64,000 nucleotides of DNA from Streptomyces galbus (GCF_005280195.1 NZ_SZPR01000019.1:124001-188000), one strand, 5' to 3'. Numbered from the stretch's first letter, positions 1 through 8,891 are shown. Program-made: numbers and translations. Notes: generated from the sequence alone by a model not told the origin.

Positions 1-430
1 CGTCGCCCCCGAGGAGGGCCGCGACGACGGCACGAAGGGGCTCGCGGTGCTCTTCTGCGACCTCGACGGCTTCAAGTCGATCAACGACCGGTTCGGGCAC
101 AACGCGGGCGACGCCGTCCTCATCGAGGTCGCGCGCCGGCTCTCGCGGGGCGTGCGCGACGGCGACACCGTGGCCCGGCTCGGCGGCGACGAGTTCGTGA
201 TCCTCGCCGACGGGCTGGGCCGGGCCGACGCCCAGGACCTCGCCGTACGGCTGCGCAACGAGATCATCCAGCCGATCCGCGCCGAGGGGCGGGCCGTGCG
301 GGTGGGCGCCAGCTTCGGCATCGGCTGGGCGCACTGCGGCATGACGGCCGACGAGGTGCTGAAGTCCGCCGACGAGCGGATGTACGTCGAGAAACGATCT
401 CGTCCCAAACAGCACCGGCGTGCCGGATGA
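1..430 (+). CDS. cdgB: Diguanylate cyclase, C-terminal GGDEF domain (partial, 5' end outside window)
   Basis: The frame is already open at base 2, so this is the 3' part of a longer gene. About 142 residues remain, covering most of a GGDEF domain. The signature GGDEF (bases 182-196) is intact, and an RxxD inhibitory I-site (RDGD) lies five residues before it, so the enzyme should make cyclic di-GMP and be product-inhibited. The FCDLDGFK and NDRFGHNAGD segments are the usual metal- and guanine-binding stretches. The symbol rests on neighbourhood: in S. coelicolor, as I recall, CdgB (a developmental diguanylate cyclase) sits just before the nagA/nagK block. Sensor domains expected upstream cannot be checked. 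Confidence 0.85.
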   Translation, partial: VAPEEGRDDGTKGLAVLFCDLDGFKSINDRFGHNAGDAVLIEVARRLSRGVRDGDTVARLGGDEFVILADGLGRADAQDLAVRLRNEIIQPIRAEGRAVRVGASFGIGWAHCGMTADEVLKSADERMYVEKRSRPKQHRRAG

Positions 431-594
431 GGTGCAGGTCAGCGCGGTGATGCGGTCCGGGTCACCCGTTCGGGCCTTGCGGAGCGGGTAGGCTCGCACT
501 TCGCCACATGATTCAGACGCGCCCCGCGAGACGCCCACCGCGTCCCGGGTCGCCCCCGCATCCGCCCCCCGCACCTGTTGAGGAGTACGAAGGG

Positions 595-1560
595 ATGACG
601 CCCGGCAACAACGGCGCGAGCACACCCGAGGACGACGACCCGTTCGGCTACCTCTACGCCGACGGACAGGCCAACGGAGCGCAGCCGCCCTCCAACAGCG
701 GCTACGGCTACCCGAACGCGGTCGGCCGGGTGCGCACGGTCGGCGAGCGCCAGTACGGCCAGCAGCAGACCCAGCCGTACGGGCAGCAGCCGTCCTACGG
801 ACAGCACGGCGCGCCCCCGCAGCAGCAGGCGGCGTACGGCAGGCCGAACGCCCACTACGCGGCGCCCGAGACGCTGCCCGGCGGGGCCCCCACGACCCGC
901 CAGCAGGCGGCGTCCACCGGCGGCGGCCGGGGCCGCGGGCCCAACACCAAGGGCCTGCTGATCGGCGCGGTCGCCGTGGTCGCCGCGGTCGTCATCGGCA
1001 TCGCGGTGGCCATGGCCAACGGCAACACCGACGACGACAAGGGCGGCGGCAACGAGGCGGCGTCCACACCCACCACGTCCGCGAGCGCCTCACCCAGCGA
1101 GTCGAGCACCAGCGAGGCGAGCGACACCAAGCTGCCCGCCATCGAGGCCAAGGCGCTGCGGCTGGACGGCGGCGCCGCGACGTCCTCGGACGTCGAGGGG
1201 GCCCGGGCGGGCGGCGGCGTCTACGTCGGCAACCTGAACAACGTCGGCGCCTCGGTCACCTGGACGGTCAGCAGCATCCCCGACGACGGCGCCTACACGC
1301 TGTTCGCGCGCTACAGCACGCCCGGTGAGGACCAGTCCATGACCCTCACCGTCAACGGCAAGGTCTTCGGCACGAAGATGCCGCTGAAGAACTACGCCAA
1401 GGCCGCCCAGGGCGACTTCGCCCAGGGCTGGACCACGACGTACGCCTACCCGTCGCTGACCAAGGGCACCAACACCATCTCGCTGTCCTGCCAGGACGGC
1501 GACAAGTGCAACGTCCTGCTCGACCAGCTCTGGCTGAAGAAGGGCCAGGTCACCCAGTAG
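595..1560 (+). CDS. Membrane-anchored protein with C-terminal CBM35-like carbohydrate-binding domain
   Basis: A 321-residue protein. I chose ATG 595 because AGGAG at 581-585 sits nine bases upstream; an in-frame ATG at 508 has no such site and adds a Pro/Arg-rich leader. Residues 1-115 are a hydrophilic Gln/Tyr/Gly/Pro-rich region, residues about 120-141 are one transmembrane helix (IGAVAVVAAVVIG), then comes a Ser/Thr/Glu linker, and residues about 185-320 look like a beta-sandwich CBM35/CBM6 module (GYVGNL-type start, YTLFARYS, LLDQLWLK end). The topology suggests an N-terminus in the cytoplasm and a sugar-binding module displayed outside. The ligand is unknown. It ends seven bases from the convergent pfkB gene. 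Confidence 0.75.
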   Translation: MTPGNNGASTPEDDDPFGYLYADGQANGAQPPSNSGYGYPNAVGRVRTVGERQYGQQQTQPYGQQPSYGQHGAPPQQQAAYGRPNAHYAAPETLPGGAPTTRQQAASTGGGRGRGPNTKGLLIGAVAVVAAVVIGIAVAMANGNTDDDKGGGNEAASTPTTSASASPSESSTSEASDTKLPAIEAKALRLDGGAATSSDVEGARAGGGVYVGNLNNVGASVTWTVSSIPDDGAYTLFARYSTPGEDQSMTLTVNGKVFGTKMPLKNYAKAAQGDFAQGWTTTYAYPSLTKGTNTISLSCQDGDKCNVLLDQLWLKKGQVTQ

Positions 1561-1567
1561 CCCCGGA

Positions 1568-2497
1568 TCAGGCGGCGGTGACGTCCCCGGTCACCGCCAC
1601 GCGGTCCAGCAGGTCCCGGTAGGCCGCGGGGTCGAACTCGCCGGCCGCCGGGGCCAGGACCGTCGCCGCGGACAGGGCGACCGCGCGGGACAGGCGGTCC
1701 GGCCACGGCAGGCGGTCCACCAGGCCCGCCAGCAGGGCCGCCGAGACCGAGTCGCCCGCGCCCGTCGGGTTGCCCCGCACCCGGGCCGGCGCCGCCGCCC
1801 GCCAGCACCCCTCCGGGGTCACCGCGACCAGGCCGTCCGGGCCGAGCGTCGCCACCACCGCGCGTGCCCCGCGCCGCCGGGCGTCCTGCGTGGCCCGCGA
1901 CGGCTCGTGGGAGCCGGTCAGTTCGGCCAGTTCGCCGGCGTTGGGCGTGATGACGTCCGGGCGGGCGGCCACCCCGCGCCGCAGGGCCTCGCCGGCCGTG
2001 TCCAGCAGCACCGGCACCCCCGCCGCCCGCGCTGTGCGCACCAGCCCCGCGTACGCCCCGACCGGCACCCCCGGCGGCAGGCTGCCGCACAGGGCCACCG
2101 CGTCGGCGCGCCCGACGAGACCCTCGTACGCCTCCTGGAAGGCCGCCCACCGCACCGGGTCGACGACCGGCCCCGGTTCGTTGAACTGGGTGGTGTCGCC
2201 GGTGAGTTCGTCGACCACCGCGACCGTGCGGCGGGTGGGCCCGCCGACCGGGACCAGGGCGTCGGTGATCCGGGGCGTCGCGGTGAGCCGTTCGCGCACC
2301 GCGTCCCCCGTGGCCCCGCCCGCGAAGCCGGTGACGGTCACCTCGTGCCCGAGGGCGGCGAGCACCCGGGCCACGTTCAGCCCCTTGCCGCCGGGCCGTT
2401 CGGTGACCTCCGCGACCCGGTGCGAGGCGTGCGGCCGCAGGGACCGTACCCGGTAGGTGATGTCGAGAGCGGTGTTCAGCGTGACCGTGAGGATCAC
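1568..2497 (-). CDS. PfkB-family sugar kinase, 1-phosphofructokinase/tagatose-6-phosphate kinase type
   Basis: A 309-residue ribokinase-fold kinase. GTG 2497 is chosen because GGGAGG lies nine bases upstream and the protein then starts VILTVTLNTALDITY, the usual FruK/LacC N-terminus. The PGGKGLNVARVL motif (about residue 38) binds substrate, and NPTGAGDS near the C-terminus carries the catalytic Asp and anion hole. It follows nagA on the same strand after about 120 bases, so it may act on a phosphosugar from amino-sugar breakdown (fructose-1-P or tagatose-6-P). The exact substrate cannot be read from the sequence. Confidence 0.8.
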   Translation of the reverse strand: MILTVTLNTALDITYRVRSLRPHASHRVAEVTERPGGKGLNVARVLAALGHEVTVTGFAGGATGDAVRERLTATPRITDALVPVGGPTRRTVAVVDELTGDTTQFNEPGPVVDPVRWAAFQEAYEGLVGRADAVALCGSLPPGVPVGAYAGLVRTARAAGVPVLLDTAGEALRRGVAARPDVITPNAGELAELTGSHEPSRATQDARRRGARAVVATLGPDGLVAVTPEGCWRAAAPARVRGNPTGAGDSVSAALLAGLVDRLPWPDRLSRAVALSAATVLAPAAGEFDPAAYRDLLDRVAVTGDVTAA

Positions 2498-2617
2498 CTG
2501 GCCCGACCTCCCCCGATGTGCGCGTGCGACGTTGCTGTCCGGAGGCTCGATCATGCCAAACGCACGGCGGCCGGCCCAGACCTCGGGTCGACCACCGTCA
2601 CCGTACGGGCGGACGTA

Positions 2618-3817
2618 TCAGGCCAGTTGGGGATCGACCACCCACGCGCCCCGCCGCATCACGCCCCTGAGCTCGAAGTCCGCGTCCAGGACGACCAGGT
2701 CCGCGTCCTTGCCCGGCTCCAGGGAGCCGATGCGGTCGTCCAGGCCGAGCAGCCGCGCCGGGTTGGCGGACAGGGCGCGCACCGCGTCCGTCACCGGCAC
2801 CCGGTCGATCGTCACCGCCCGCTTGAACGCCCGGTCCAGGGTGAGCGTCGAGCCGGCGATGGAGCCGCCCTCCACCAGCCGGGCCACGCCGTCCGCGACC
2901 TCCACCTCCAGCGGGCCGAGCATGTAGCGGCCGTCGCCGAAGCCGGCCGCGTCCATCGCGTCCGTGATGAACGCGACCCGGTCGGCGCCCGCGTGGTGGA
3001 AGGCCAGTTGCAGCGCCGCCGGGTGCAGGTGCGTGCCGTCGTTGATCAGCTCGACGGTGACCCGCCCGTCCTCCAGCAGCGCGGTGATCGGCCCGGGGGC
3101 GCGGTGGCCGACCGGCGGCATCGCGTTGAACAGGTGCGTGGCGACCGTAGCGCCGGCGTCGATCGCCTCGACGGTCTGCTCGTAGGTGGCGTCCGTGTGC
3201 CCGATCGCCGCGATCACCCCGTGCTCGGCGAGCAGCCGCACGGAGTCGATGCCGCCCGGCAGTTCGGTGGCGAGCGTGACCATCTTCGCGTGCCCGCGCG
3301 CCGCGTCGACCAGCTTGCGCACCTCGGCCGGGTCCGGGTCGCGCAGCAGCTCCTCGGAGTGCGCGCCCTTGCGGCACGGCGAGATGAACGGCCCCTCGAA
3401 GTGGACGCCGGCGATGTCGCCCTGCTCGGCCAGCTCGCTCAGCAGCCCGGCGCGCTGCGTCAGGAAGTCCATGGCGCCGGTGACCGTGGAGGCCACGAGG
3501 GTGGTGGTGCCGTGCAGGCGGTGGGTGTGGATGCCCTGGAGGACGTCCTCCACGGTGCCGGAGGTGAAGGAGGCGCCGCCGCCGCCGTGGTTGTGCAGGT
3601 CGACGAAGCCGGGGACCACCCAGTGGCCGCTCAGGTCGAGGACTCGGGCGTGCTCGGGTGCGGCGGCGGCGATGCGGGTGCCGTCGACCACGACCCGGCC
3701 GCCCGGTACGGCGCCGGTGGGCAGGACGACCGTGGCGCCGGAGAGCACCAGGGGGGTGCCGCTCGTCACGGGGTGCGGGCTCGTCGGGGTGTGTCGCGCC
3801 CCTGGGTGGGTTGCCAT
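2618..3817 (-). CDS. nagA: N-acetylglucosamine-6-phosphate deacetylase
   Basis: A 399-residue amidohydrolase that removes acetate from GlcNAc-6-phosphate to give glucosamine-6-phosphate. Motifs seen are the metal-binding GFVDLHNHG, HFEGPF, GHTDATYEQ, and NDGTHLHP with FITDAMDAAG carrying the catalytic Asp. ATG 3817 is preceded by AAGGAGG, and its A is shared with the TAA stop of nagK (TAATG), so the two are translationally coupled. The gene lies downstream of two DasR-type operators with nagK, giving the GlcNAc kinase/deacetylase operon known in S. coelicolor. Length is slightly above the E. coli enzyme because of an N-terminal extension of about 15 residues. Confidence 0.95.
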   Translation of the reverse strand: MATHPGARHTPTSPHPVTSGTPLVLSGATVVLPTGAVPGGRVVVDGTRIAAAAPEHARVLDLSGHWVVPGFVDLHNHGGGGASFTSGTVEDVLQGIHTHRLHGTTTLVASTVTGAMDFLTQRAGLLSELAEQGDIAGVHFEGPFISPCRKGAHSEELLRDPDPAEVRKLVDAARGHAKMVTLATELPGGIDSVRLLAEHGVIAAIGHTDATYEQTVEAIDAGATVATHLFNAMPPVGHRAPGPITALLEDGRVTVELINDGTHLHPAALQLAFHHAGADRVAFITDAMDAAGFGDGRYMLGPLEVEVADGVARLVEGGSIAGSTLTLDRAFKRAVTIDRVPVTDAVRALSANPARLLGLDDRIGSLEPGKDADLVVLDADFELRGVMRRGAWVVDPQLA

Positions 3818-4758
3818 TACGGCGTGTCCTCCTTGCCGTCGGTGGTGTCGAGGAGATCCCAGGCCAGGAGGCCCGCGCCCAGGCAGCCCGCCGTGTCGCC
3901 CAGGGCCGCGGGGACGATCTCCGGCAGTTTCTGGAAGGTGACCCGTCGGCGGACGGCGTCCCGCAGTGGTGTGAACAAGGTTTCCCCCGCCTCGGCGAGG
4001 CCGCCACCGATGACGAGGGTGCGCGGGTCCAGCAGGGTGAGGCCGGTGACCAGGCCGTCGGCCAGGGCGTCCACCGCCTCCTGCCAGATCCGGACGGCGT
4101 TCGGGTCGCCGGACATGACGGCCTTCGCGCAGTCGGCCGCGTCCGCGTCCGGCGTGCCGCTCGCCCGTGCCCACGCCTCGCTGACGGCCGCCGCCGACGC
4201 GAACCGCTCCAGGCAGCCGCGCTGCCCGCACGGACACGGCGGCCCGCCGGGCCGTACGACGATGTGGCCGATCTCGCCGGCGAAGCCGTGGGCGCCCGCC
4301 TCCACCCGGCCGTCGATGCCGATGGCGCCGGCGATGCCGGTGCCCAGCGCGACGAACAGGAAGCGGTCGGCGCCCCGGCCCGCGCCGAGCCGGCCCTCCG
4401 CCAGGCCGCCGGTGCGCACGTCGTGGCCGAGGGCCACCGGGGCGCCCAGCCGCTCGGCGAGCAGCGCGCGCAGCGGGACGTCCCGCCAGCCCAGGTTGGC
4501 CGAGTAGGCGGCCACGCCGTGGGTCTCGTCGACGATGCCCGGGACGGCGACGCCGGCCGCGGCCGCGCCCTCGCCGAACCGCTCGGTCCCGTGGGCGCGC
4601 AGCTCGGCGGCGAAGTCCAGGATGCCGGCGACGACGGCGTCGGGGCCGCGCTCGCGGCCGGTGGCCCGGCGCGCCCGGTGCAGCAGCGCGCCGTCCGCTC
4701 CGACCAGGGCGGCCTTCATCCCGGTGCCGCCCACGTCGAGGGCGATGACATGTCTCAC
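3817..4758 (-). CDS. nagK: ROK-family N-acetylglucosamine kinase
   Basis: A 313-residue ROK sugar kinase. It starts VRHVIALDVGGTGMKAALVGADG, the ATP phosphate loop, and has the ROK zinc signature CPCGQRGCLE at about residue 175. GTG 4758 is chosen because CACACT (4766-4771) lies seven bases upstream like a leaderless -10, and no Shine-Dalgarno site is seen. By position and operon with nagA it matches S. coelicolor NagK, which phosphorylates cytosolic GlcNAc; sequence alone would only say glucokinase/ROK. The dre site at 4787-4802 sits just upstream of the -10, so DasR repression relieved by glucosamine-6-phosphate is expected. Confidence 0.88.
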   Translation of the reverse strand: MRHVIALDVGGTGMKAALVGADGALLHRARRATGRERGPDAVVAGILDFAAELRAHGTERFGEGAAAAGVAVPGIVDETHGVAAYSANLGWRDVPLRALLAERLGAPVALGHDVRTGGLAEGRLGAGRGADRFLFVALGTGIAGAIGIDGRVEAGAHGFAGEIGHIVVRPGGPPCPCGQRGCLERFASAAAVSEAWARASGTPDADAADCAKAVMSGDPNAVRIWQEAVDALADGLVTGLTLLDPRTLVIGGGLAEAGETLFTPLRDAVRRRVTFQKLPEIVPAALGDTAGCLGAGLLAWDLLDTTDGKEDTP

Positions 4759-4765
4759 GGGGGAC

Positions 4766-4771
4766 AGTGTG
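4766..4771 (-). promoter_or_regulatory. -10 hexamer of the nagKA promoter (leaderless)
   Basis: CACACT on the minus strand followed by seven bases and then GTG. No convincing -35 box is visible at 16-18 bp; the dre operator occupies that area. Confidence 0.45.
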
Positions 4772-4786
4772 GCCCCAGGACCCGCA

Positions 4787-4802
4787 AGAGGTCTAGTCCA
4801 CT
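4787..4802. promoter_or_regulatory. DasR-responsive element (dre), site 1
   Basis: AGAGGTCTAGTCCACT matches 14 of 16 positions of the DasR consensus A(C/G)TGGTCTAGACCA(C/G)T. It lies in the divergent region between nagK and the solute-binding lipoprotein gene, directly upstream of the nagK -10, a classic repressor position. Confidence 0.8.
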
Positions 4803-4804
4803 TG

Positions 4805-4820
4805 CGTGGTGTAGACCTTA
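4805..4820. promoter_or_regulatory. Second, weaker DasR-like site
   Basis: The 16-mer holds the core TGGTGTAGACC (4807-4817) and matches the dre consensus at 11 of 16 positions. It is two bases from site 1 and closer to the lipoprotein gene, so it may extend repression to that promoter or act with site 1. Confidence 0.5.
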
Positions 4821-4885
4821 TTCCGATATACGGACCGGGTGTATCCACCATGGTTCACCCGCACTACCGGTCAAGGGGATGACAC

Positions 4886-6163
4886 GTGCAGCGGCGCGCT
4901 TGGCGTACGGGGACGATCGCGGCGGCGGCCGCGCTGGGGATGACGGGAGTCCTCTCCGGCTGCGGGCTCGGCGGCGGCTCGGGCGAGGTGACGCTGAAGC
5001 TGGTCGCGGCCGACTACGGCGACAGCGCGGCCAACAGCTCGAAGAAGTACTGGGCGGACCTCGTCGAGGCGTACGAGGCGCGGCACCCCGACGTCCACGT
5101 CGAGGTGAGCGTCTACTCCTGGACGGAGGTCGACCGCAAGGTCCGCCGGATGGTCGACGCCGGCGAGGCGCCCGACATGGCGCAGATCGGCGCCTACGCC
5201 GACTACGCGGCCGAGGACCGGCTCTACCGGGCCGGCGACGTGCTCTCCATCCCCGTGCAGGCCGACTTCGTCCCGCAGCTCGCCCGGGCCGGCGAGGTCG
5301 ACGGCGTCCAGTACGGCATGCCGTTCGCGGCCTCCACGCGGCTGCTGTTCTACAACAAGACCCTCTTCCACAAGGCCGGCCTGAAGCCGCCCACCACGTG
5401 GGCCGAGCTGGCCTCCGACGCCGCCGCGCTCGAGGACGAGGGGGTGACGTACCCGTACGCGCTGCCGCTCGGGCCGGAGGAGGCACAGGCCGAGACCCTG
5501 CAGTGGCTGCTGAGCGGCGGGGGCGGCTACACCTCCACCGTCGGCGGCTACAGCCTCGACGCCGCCGAGAACGTCGAGACGTTCACATGGCTGAAGGACG
5601 AACTGGTCGGCAAGGGGCTGACCGGGCCGGTCGCACCCGGCAAGCTGAACCGGGCGGCCGCGTTCGCGGCGTTCGCCGACGGCCGGGTGGGCATGCTCAA
5701 CGGGCACCCCTCGCTGATGAAGACGGCCGCGGCGAAGGGCGTGAAGTTCGGCATGGTGCCGATGCCCGGCAAGGACGGCGCCGCCCGCAACGCCCTGGGC
5801 GTGGCCGACTGGATGGCCGCCTTCAAGCAGAACGGCCACGGCGAGCAGATCGGTGACTTCCTCGACTTCGTCTACAGCGAGAAGAACGTGCTCGCCTTCT
5901 CCCGCGAGTACGACCTGCTGCCCGTGACCACGTCGGCGAGCGGGGTGATGGCCACGGCGGCCGGGGACCAGGACCTCAAGCCGTTCCTGGACGAACTCCC
6001 GCTGGCCGAGCTGTACCCGGTCGGCCGCACCTCCTGGGCGACGGTCAGCGCGGCCGTCAAGAAGCAGATCGGCACCGCGGTGCAGCCCGGCGCGAGCCCC
6101 GCGCTGGTCCTCGGCGAGCTCCAGACCAAGGCGATGACGGCGGACACCAGTACCTCGGGCTGA
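4886..6163 (+). CDS. Extracellular sugar-binding lipoprotein of an ABC transporter (orphan)
   Basis: A 425-residue family 1 solute-binding protein. GTG 4886 follows AAGGGG. The signal peptide has RR near the N-terminus, a hydrophobic stretch, and the lipobox LSGC with Cys26 as the lipidated residue. Typical features are KYWADLVEAYEARHPDV, the MPFAASTRLLFYNKTLF segment, and KLNRAAAFAAFADGRVGM. No permease or ATPase gene is adjacent, so it must use membrane components encoded elsewhere (in Streptomyces, MsiK serves many such systems). Divergence from nagKA across DasR sites suggests an amino-sugar or chito-oligosaccharide ligand, which is inference. Confidence 0.85.
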   Translation: MQRRAWRTGTIAAAAALGMTGVLSGCGLGGGSGEVTLKLVAADYGDSAANSSKKYWADLVEAYEARHPDVHVEVSVYSWTEVDRKVRRMVDAGEAPDMAQIGAYADYAAEDRLYRAGDVLSIPVQADFVPQLARAGEVDGVQYGMPFAASTRLLFYNKTLFHKAGLKPPTTWAELASDAAALEDEGVTYPYALPLGPEEAQAETLQWLLSGGGGYTSTVGGYSLDAAENVETFTWLKDELVGKGLTGPVAPGKLNRAAAFAAFADGRVGMLNGHPSLMKTAAAKGVKFGMVPMPGKDGAARNALGVADWMAAFKQNGHGEQIGDFLDFVYSEKNVLAFSREYDLLPVTTSASGVMATAAGDQDLKPFLDELPLAELYPVGRTSWATVSAAVKKQIGTAVQPGASPALVLGELQTKAMTADTSTSG

Positions 6164-6178
6164 GTTACCGTGCGGGGT

Positions 6179-6397
6179 ATGGAGCAGCGGGAGCGGGACA
6201 TCCTCGCGATGGAGCGCCGCGGGTTCTCGTCACCGGGGGCCAAGGAGCGGGCGGTACGGGAGGAGTTGGGGCTGGCGCCGGTGCGCTACTACCAGCTCCT
6301 CAACGCCCTGCTGGACGATCCGCGGGCGCTGGAGCACGATCCGGTGACGGTGAACCGCCTGCGGCGGGTGCGGGACGCGCGGCGGGGTGAGCGGTAG
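6179..6397 (+). CDS. DUF3263 family small protein
   Basis: A 72-residue Arg/Glu-rich protein matching the DUF3263 pattern (DILAMERRGFSSPGAKERAVREELGL then RYYQLLNALLDDPRALEHDPVTVNRLRR), which looks like a short helix-turn-helix-like fold. GTG 6170 is also in frame; ATG 6179 is preferred because a TTACCG hexamer precedes it without a ribosome site. It begins 15 bases after the lipoprotein stop. The family is widespread in actinobacteria; a DNA-binding role is a guess. Confidence 0.7.
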   Translation: MEQRERDILAMERRGFSSPGAKERAVREELGLAPVRYYQLLNALLDDPRALEHDPVTVNRLRRVRDARRGER

Positions 6398-6551
6398 CCG
6401 TGCGGGGTGTTCGCCGGCGGTCGTGCGCCGTGGGGGTGCGGTGCGTCGCCGGGTGCGGGTCTGTTCGTGGCTGGTCGCGCAGTTCCCCGCGCCCCTGAGG
6501 GGTGGGTGCTGCTCGCGGTGTCCAGGACGCGCCCCCATTAGGGTCGGTGTC

Positions 6552-7409
6552 ATGGGAAGCCCTGAGACGTATTCCGCCGAGAGTCTGCCCACGCCGCGTA
6601 CCCAGGCCGGGAGGGACGCGCTGGAGGCGCTGGTCGCCCGGCCCGGGCGGGCCGTCGTCGGCCTCGACTTCGACGGCACCCTCGCGCCCATCGTCGAGGA
6701 CCCCGAGAAGGCCCGCGCCCACCCCGACGCCCTGCCGGCCCTCGCCGCCCTCGCGCCTCGGCTGGCCGGGGTCGCCATCGTCACCGGGCGGCCCGCCGAG
6801 GTCGCCGTGCGCAACGGCTCCTTCGCCGGGGCCGCCGGGCTGGAGCACCTGACCGTGCTCGGGCACTACGGGGCCGAGCGCTGGGACGCCCGCACCGGCG
6901 AGGTCACCGCCCCCGCCCCGCACCCCGGTCTCGCCGGGGTCCGCGACGAGCTGCCGGCCGTGCTGGAGCGGGCCGGGAACTGGGACGGCGTCTGGGTGGA
7001 GGAGAAGGGCAGGGCCGTGGCCGTGCACACCCGCCGGGCCACCGACCCCGACGGCGCCTTCCGCGCCCTGCTCGACCCGCTGCGGGACCTGGCCGAGCGG
7101 CACGGACTCGTCCTGGAACCCGGGCGCCTGGTCCTGGAGGTGCGTCCGGCGGGCGTGGACAAGGGCGTCGCGCTGACCGGGTACGTCCGCGCGACCGGCG
7201 CGGAGACCGTGCTGTACGCCGGGGACGACCTGGGCGACCTGCCCGCGTTCGCCGCCGTGGAGCGGCTGCGCGGTGAGGGCGTCGCCGGGCTGCTGGTGTG
7301 CAGCGGCAGCGCCGAGGTCACCGAACTCGCCGACCGGGCCGACCTGGTGGTGGACGGCCCGGAGGGCGTCGTACGGCTGCTGCGGGCGCTGTCGACTCAG
7401 CTCGGCTGA
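6552..7409 (+). CDS. otsB: Trehalose-6-phosphate phosphatase
   Basis: A 285-residue HAD-superfamily phosphatase. The nucleophile motif LDFDGTLAP is at residues 38-46 (Asp39, Asp41), then VTGRP and a C-terminal YAGDDLGDLPAF metal motif, with a cap containing the AVHTRRA segment. ATG 6552 is placed seven bases after TAGGGT (6539-6544), a leaderless arrangement. It removes phosphate from the product of the convergent otsA; the two genes overlap by 13 bases at their stops, so they are transcribed toward each other rather than as an operon. Confidence 0.9.
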   Translation: MGSPETYSAESLPTPRTQAGRDALEALVARPGRAVVGLDFDGTLAPIVEDPEKARAHPDALPALAALAPRLAGVAIVTGRPAEVAVRNGSFAGAAGLEHLTVLGHYGAERWDARTGEVTAPAPHPGLAGVRDELPAVLERAGNWDGVWVEEKGRAVAVHTRRATDPDGAFRALLDPLRDLAERHGLVLEPGRLVLEVRPAGVDKGVALTGYVRATGAETVLYAGDDLGDLPAFAAVERLRGEGVAGLLVCSGSAEVTELADRADLVVDGPEGVVRLLRALSTQLG

Positions 7410-8803
7410 GCCGTCAGGGCGTTGAGCTGGTCCAGGAACCACTGCGCCGGCGGCAGCGCGGTCGCCGCTGCCGCCAGGCGCTTGGTCCGCTCGGCCCGCT
7501 CCTCCGCGGGCATGGTCAGCGCCTCGTGCAGGGCGCGGGCGGTGTCGACCACGTCGTACGGGTTCACGGCGAGGGCGTCCTCGCCCAGCTCCTCGAACGC
7601 CCCGGCCTCCCGGGACAGCACCAGCACGCAGCCCTCCTCGGACAGGACGGGCATCTCCTTGGCGACCAGGTTCATGCCGTCCCGGATGGGGTTCACCAGG
7701 GCCACGTCGGCGAGGCGGTAGGCGGCCAGGGAGCGGGCGAAGTCGTCCTTGACGTGCAGCACGACCGGGGTCCAGCCGGGGGTGCCGAACCGCTCGTTGA
7801 TCCGCTCCGCGGTGCGCTGCACCTCGGCCGTGTAGTCCCGGTACACCGCGAGGTCCTGCCGCGAGGGGTAGGCGAACGCCACGTGCACCACGCGCTCGCG
7901 CCACTCGGGGTGGTCCACCAGCAGCTGCTCGTAGGCCAGCAGGCCGCGCACGATGTTCTTCGACAGCTCGGTGCGGTCCACGCGCACGATCGTGCGGCGG
8001 CCCGCGCCGATCTCCTCGCGCAGCCCCGCCATCCGCTCGGCCACGTCGGGCCGGTGGGCCCGCTCGCGCAGGAACTCGCCGTCCGCGCCGAGCCCGTGCA
8101 CCCCGATCAGGGTGTCGCCGGTGCCGCCCGCGAACTGCTCGCAGCACGCGGCGAACGCGTCCGCCCAGCGCCGGGTCAGGAAACCCAGCCGGTCGGCGCC
8201 GAGCATGCCGCGCAGCACCTGCCCGGCGATGTCGCGCGGCAGCATCCGGAAGTACTCCGGCGGTGCCCACGGCGTGTGCGAGAAGTGGCTGATCCGCAGG
8301 TCGGGCCGCAGCTCGCGGAGCATCCCGGGGACCAGGGTCAGGTGGTAGTCCTGCACCAGCACGGCCGCGCCCGGCGCCGCCTCCTCGGCGAGCGCCTCGG
8401 CGAACGCGCGGTTGTACGCCTCGTACGACGCCCACTGGCGCCGGAACTCCGCGTCGAAGACCGGCTCCAGCGGCGTCTGGTAGATCATGTGGTGGACGAA
8501 CCACAGCACCGAGTTGGCGATGCCGTTGTACGCGTCCGCGTGCACGTCGGCCGGGATGTCCAGCATCCGGGTGCCGGGCTCGCCCTCGCCGCGCCGCACG
8601 GCCTCGCGGTCACCGTCGGACAGCGCCGAGCACACCCACAGCGCGTCCGCGTCCGGGCCGATCGCGGAGAGCCCCGAGACGAGTCCGCCCCCGCCCCGTT
8701 TCGCGGTCAGCGAACCGTCCTCGCCCACCGTGTACGACACCGGTCCGCGATTGGACGCGACCAGCACCCGAGCCTTCTGATCAGCACCGCGCGTGAGAGC
8801 CAT
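7397..8803 (-). CDS. otsA: Alpha,alpha-trehalose-phosphate synthase (UDP- or GDP-glucose dependent, GT20)
   Basis: A 468-residue retaining glycosyltransferase that joins nucleotide-glucose and glucose-6-phosphate. Motifs are RVLVASNRGPVSY with the glycine loop GGGGLVSGL, the WVHDYHL equivalent VQDYHLTLVPGML, HTPWAPPEYFR, and the donor-binding DGMNLVAKE. ATG 8803 is chosen because TAGGTT is seven bases upstream; a TTG at 8812 would add three residues. The gene converges on otsB and is followed upstream by gpgS on the same strand, placing two compatible-solute pathways side by side. Confidence 0.93.
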   Translation of the reverse strand: MALTRGADQKARVLVASNRGPVSYTVGEDGSLTAKRGGGGLVSGLSAIGPDADALWVCSALSDGDREAVRRGEGEPGTRMLDIPADVHADAYNGIANSVLWFVHHMIYQTPLEPVFDAEFRRQWASYEAYNRAFAEALAEEAAPGAAVLVQDYHLTLVPGMLRELRPDLRISHFSHTPWAPPEYFRMLPRDIAGQVLRGMLGADRLGFLTRRWADAFAACCEQFAGGTGDTLIGVHGLGADGEFLRERAHRPDVAERMAGLREEIGAGRRTIVRVDRTELSKNIVRGLLAYEQLLVDHPEWRERVVHVAFAYPSRQDLAVYRDYTAEVQRTAERINERFGTPGWTPVVLHVKDDFARSLAAYRLADVALVNPIRDGMNLVAKEMPVLSEEGCVLVLSREAGAFEELGEDALAVNPYDVVDTARALHEALTMPAEERAERTKRLAAAATALPPAQWFLDQLNALTAQPS

Positions 8804-8891
8804 ACGCCTCAACCTAGCCCGACCCGTAAACGCTCAAACGTACGGTTCCCCTGGGCGAGCGACCGTATACGGGCCGTCGGGTCCGGGGCCC

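Noticed and set aside
508..594. Longer start for the CBM-like protein
   Set aside because: No ribosome site precedes ATG 508 and the added residues are Pro/Arg-rich; AGGAG points to ATG 595.
1907..4507. Long open frame of 866 codons on the plus strand
   Set aside because: It lies opposite pfkB, nagA and nagK, which have clear motifs. High-GC DNA opens such frames; the translation is Arg/Gly/Pro-rich with no domain.
6300..8504. Minus-strand frame of 734 codons through otsB and otsA
   Set aside because: It shadows the two trehalose genes and joins unrelated sequence.
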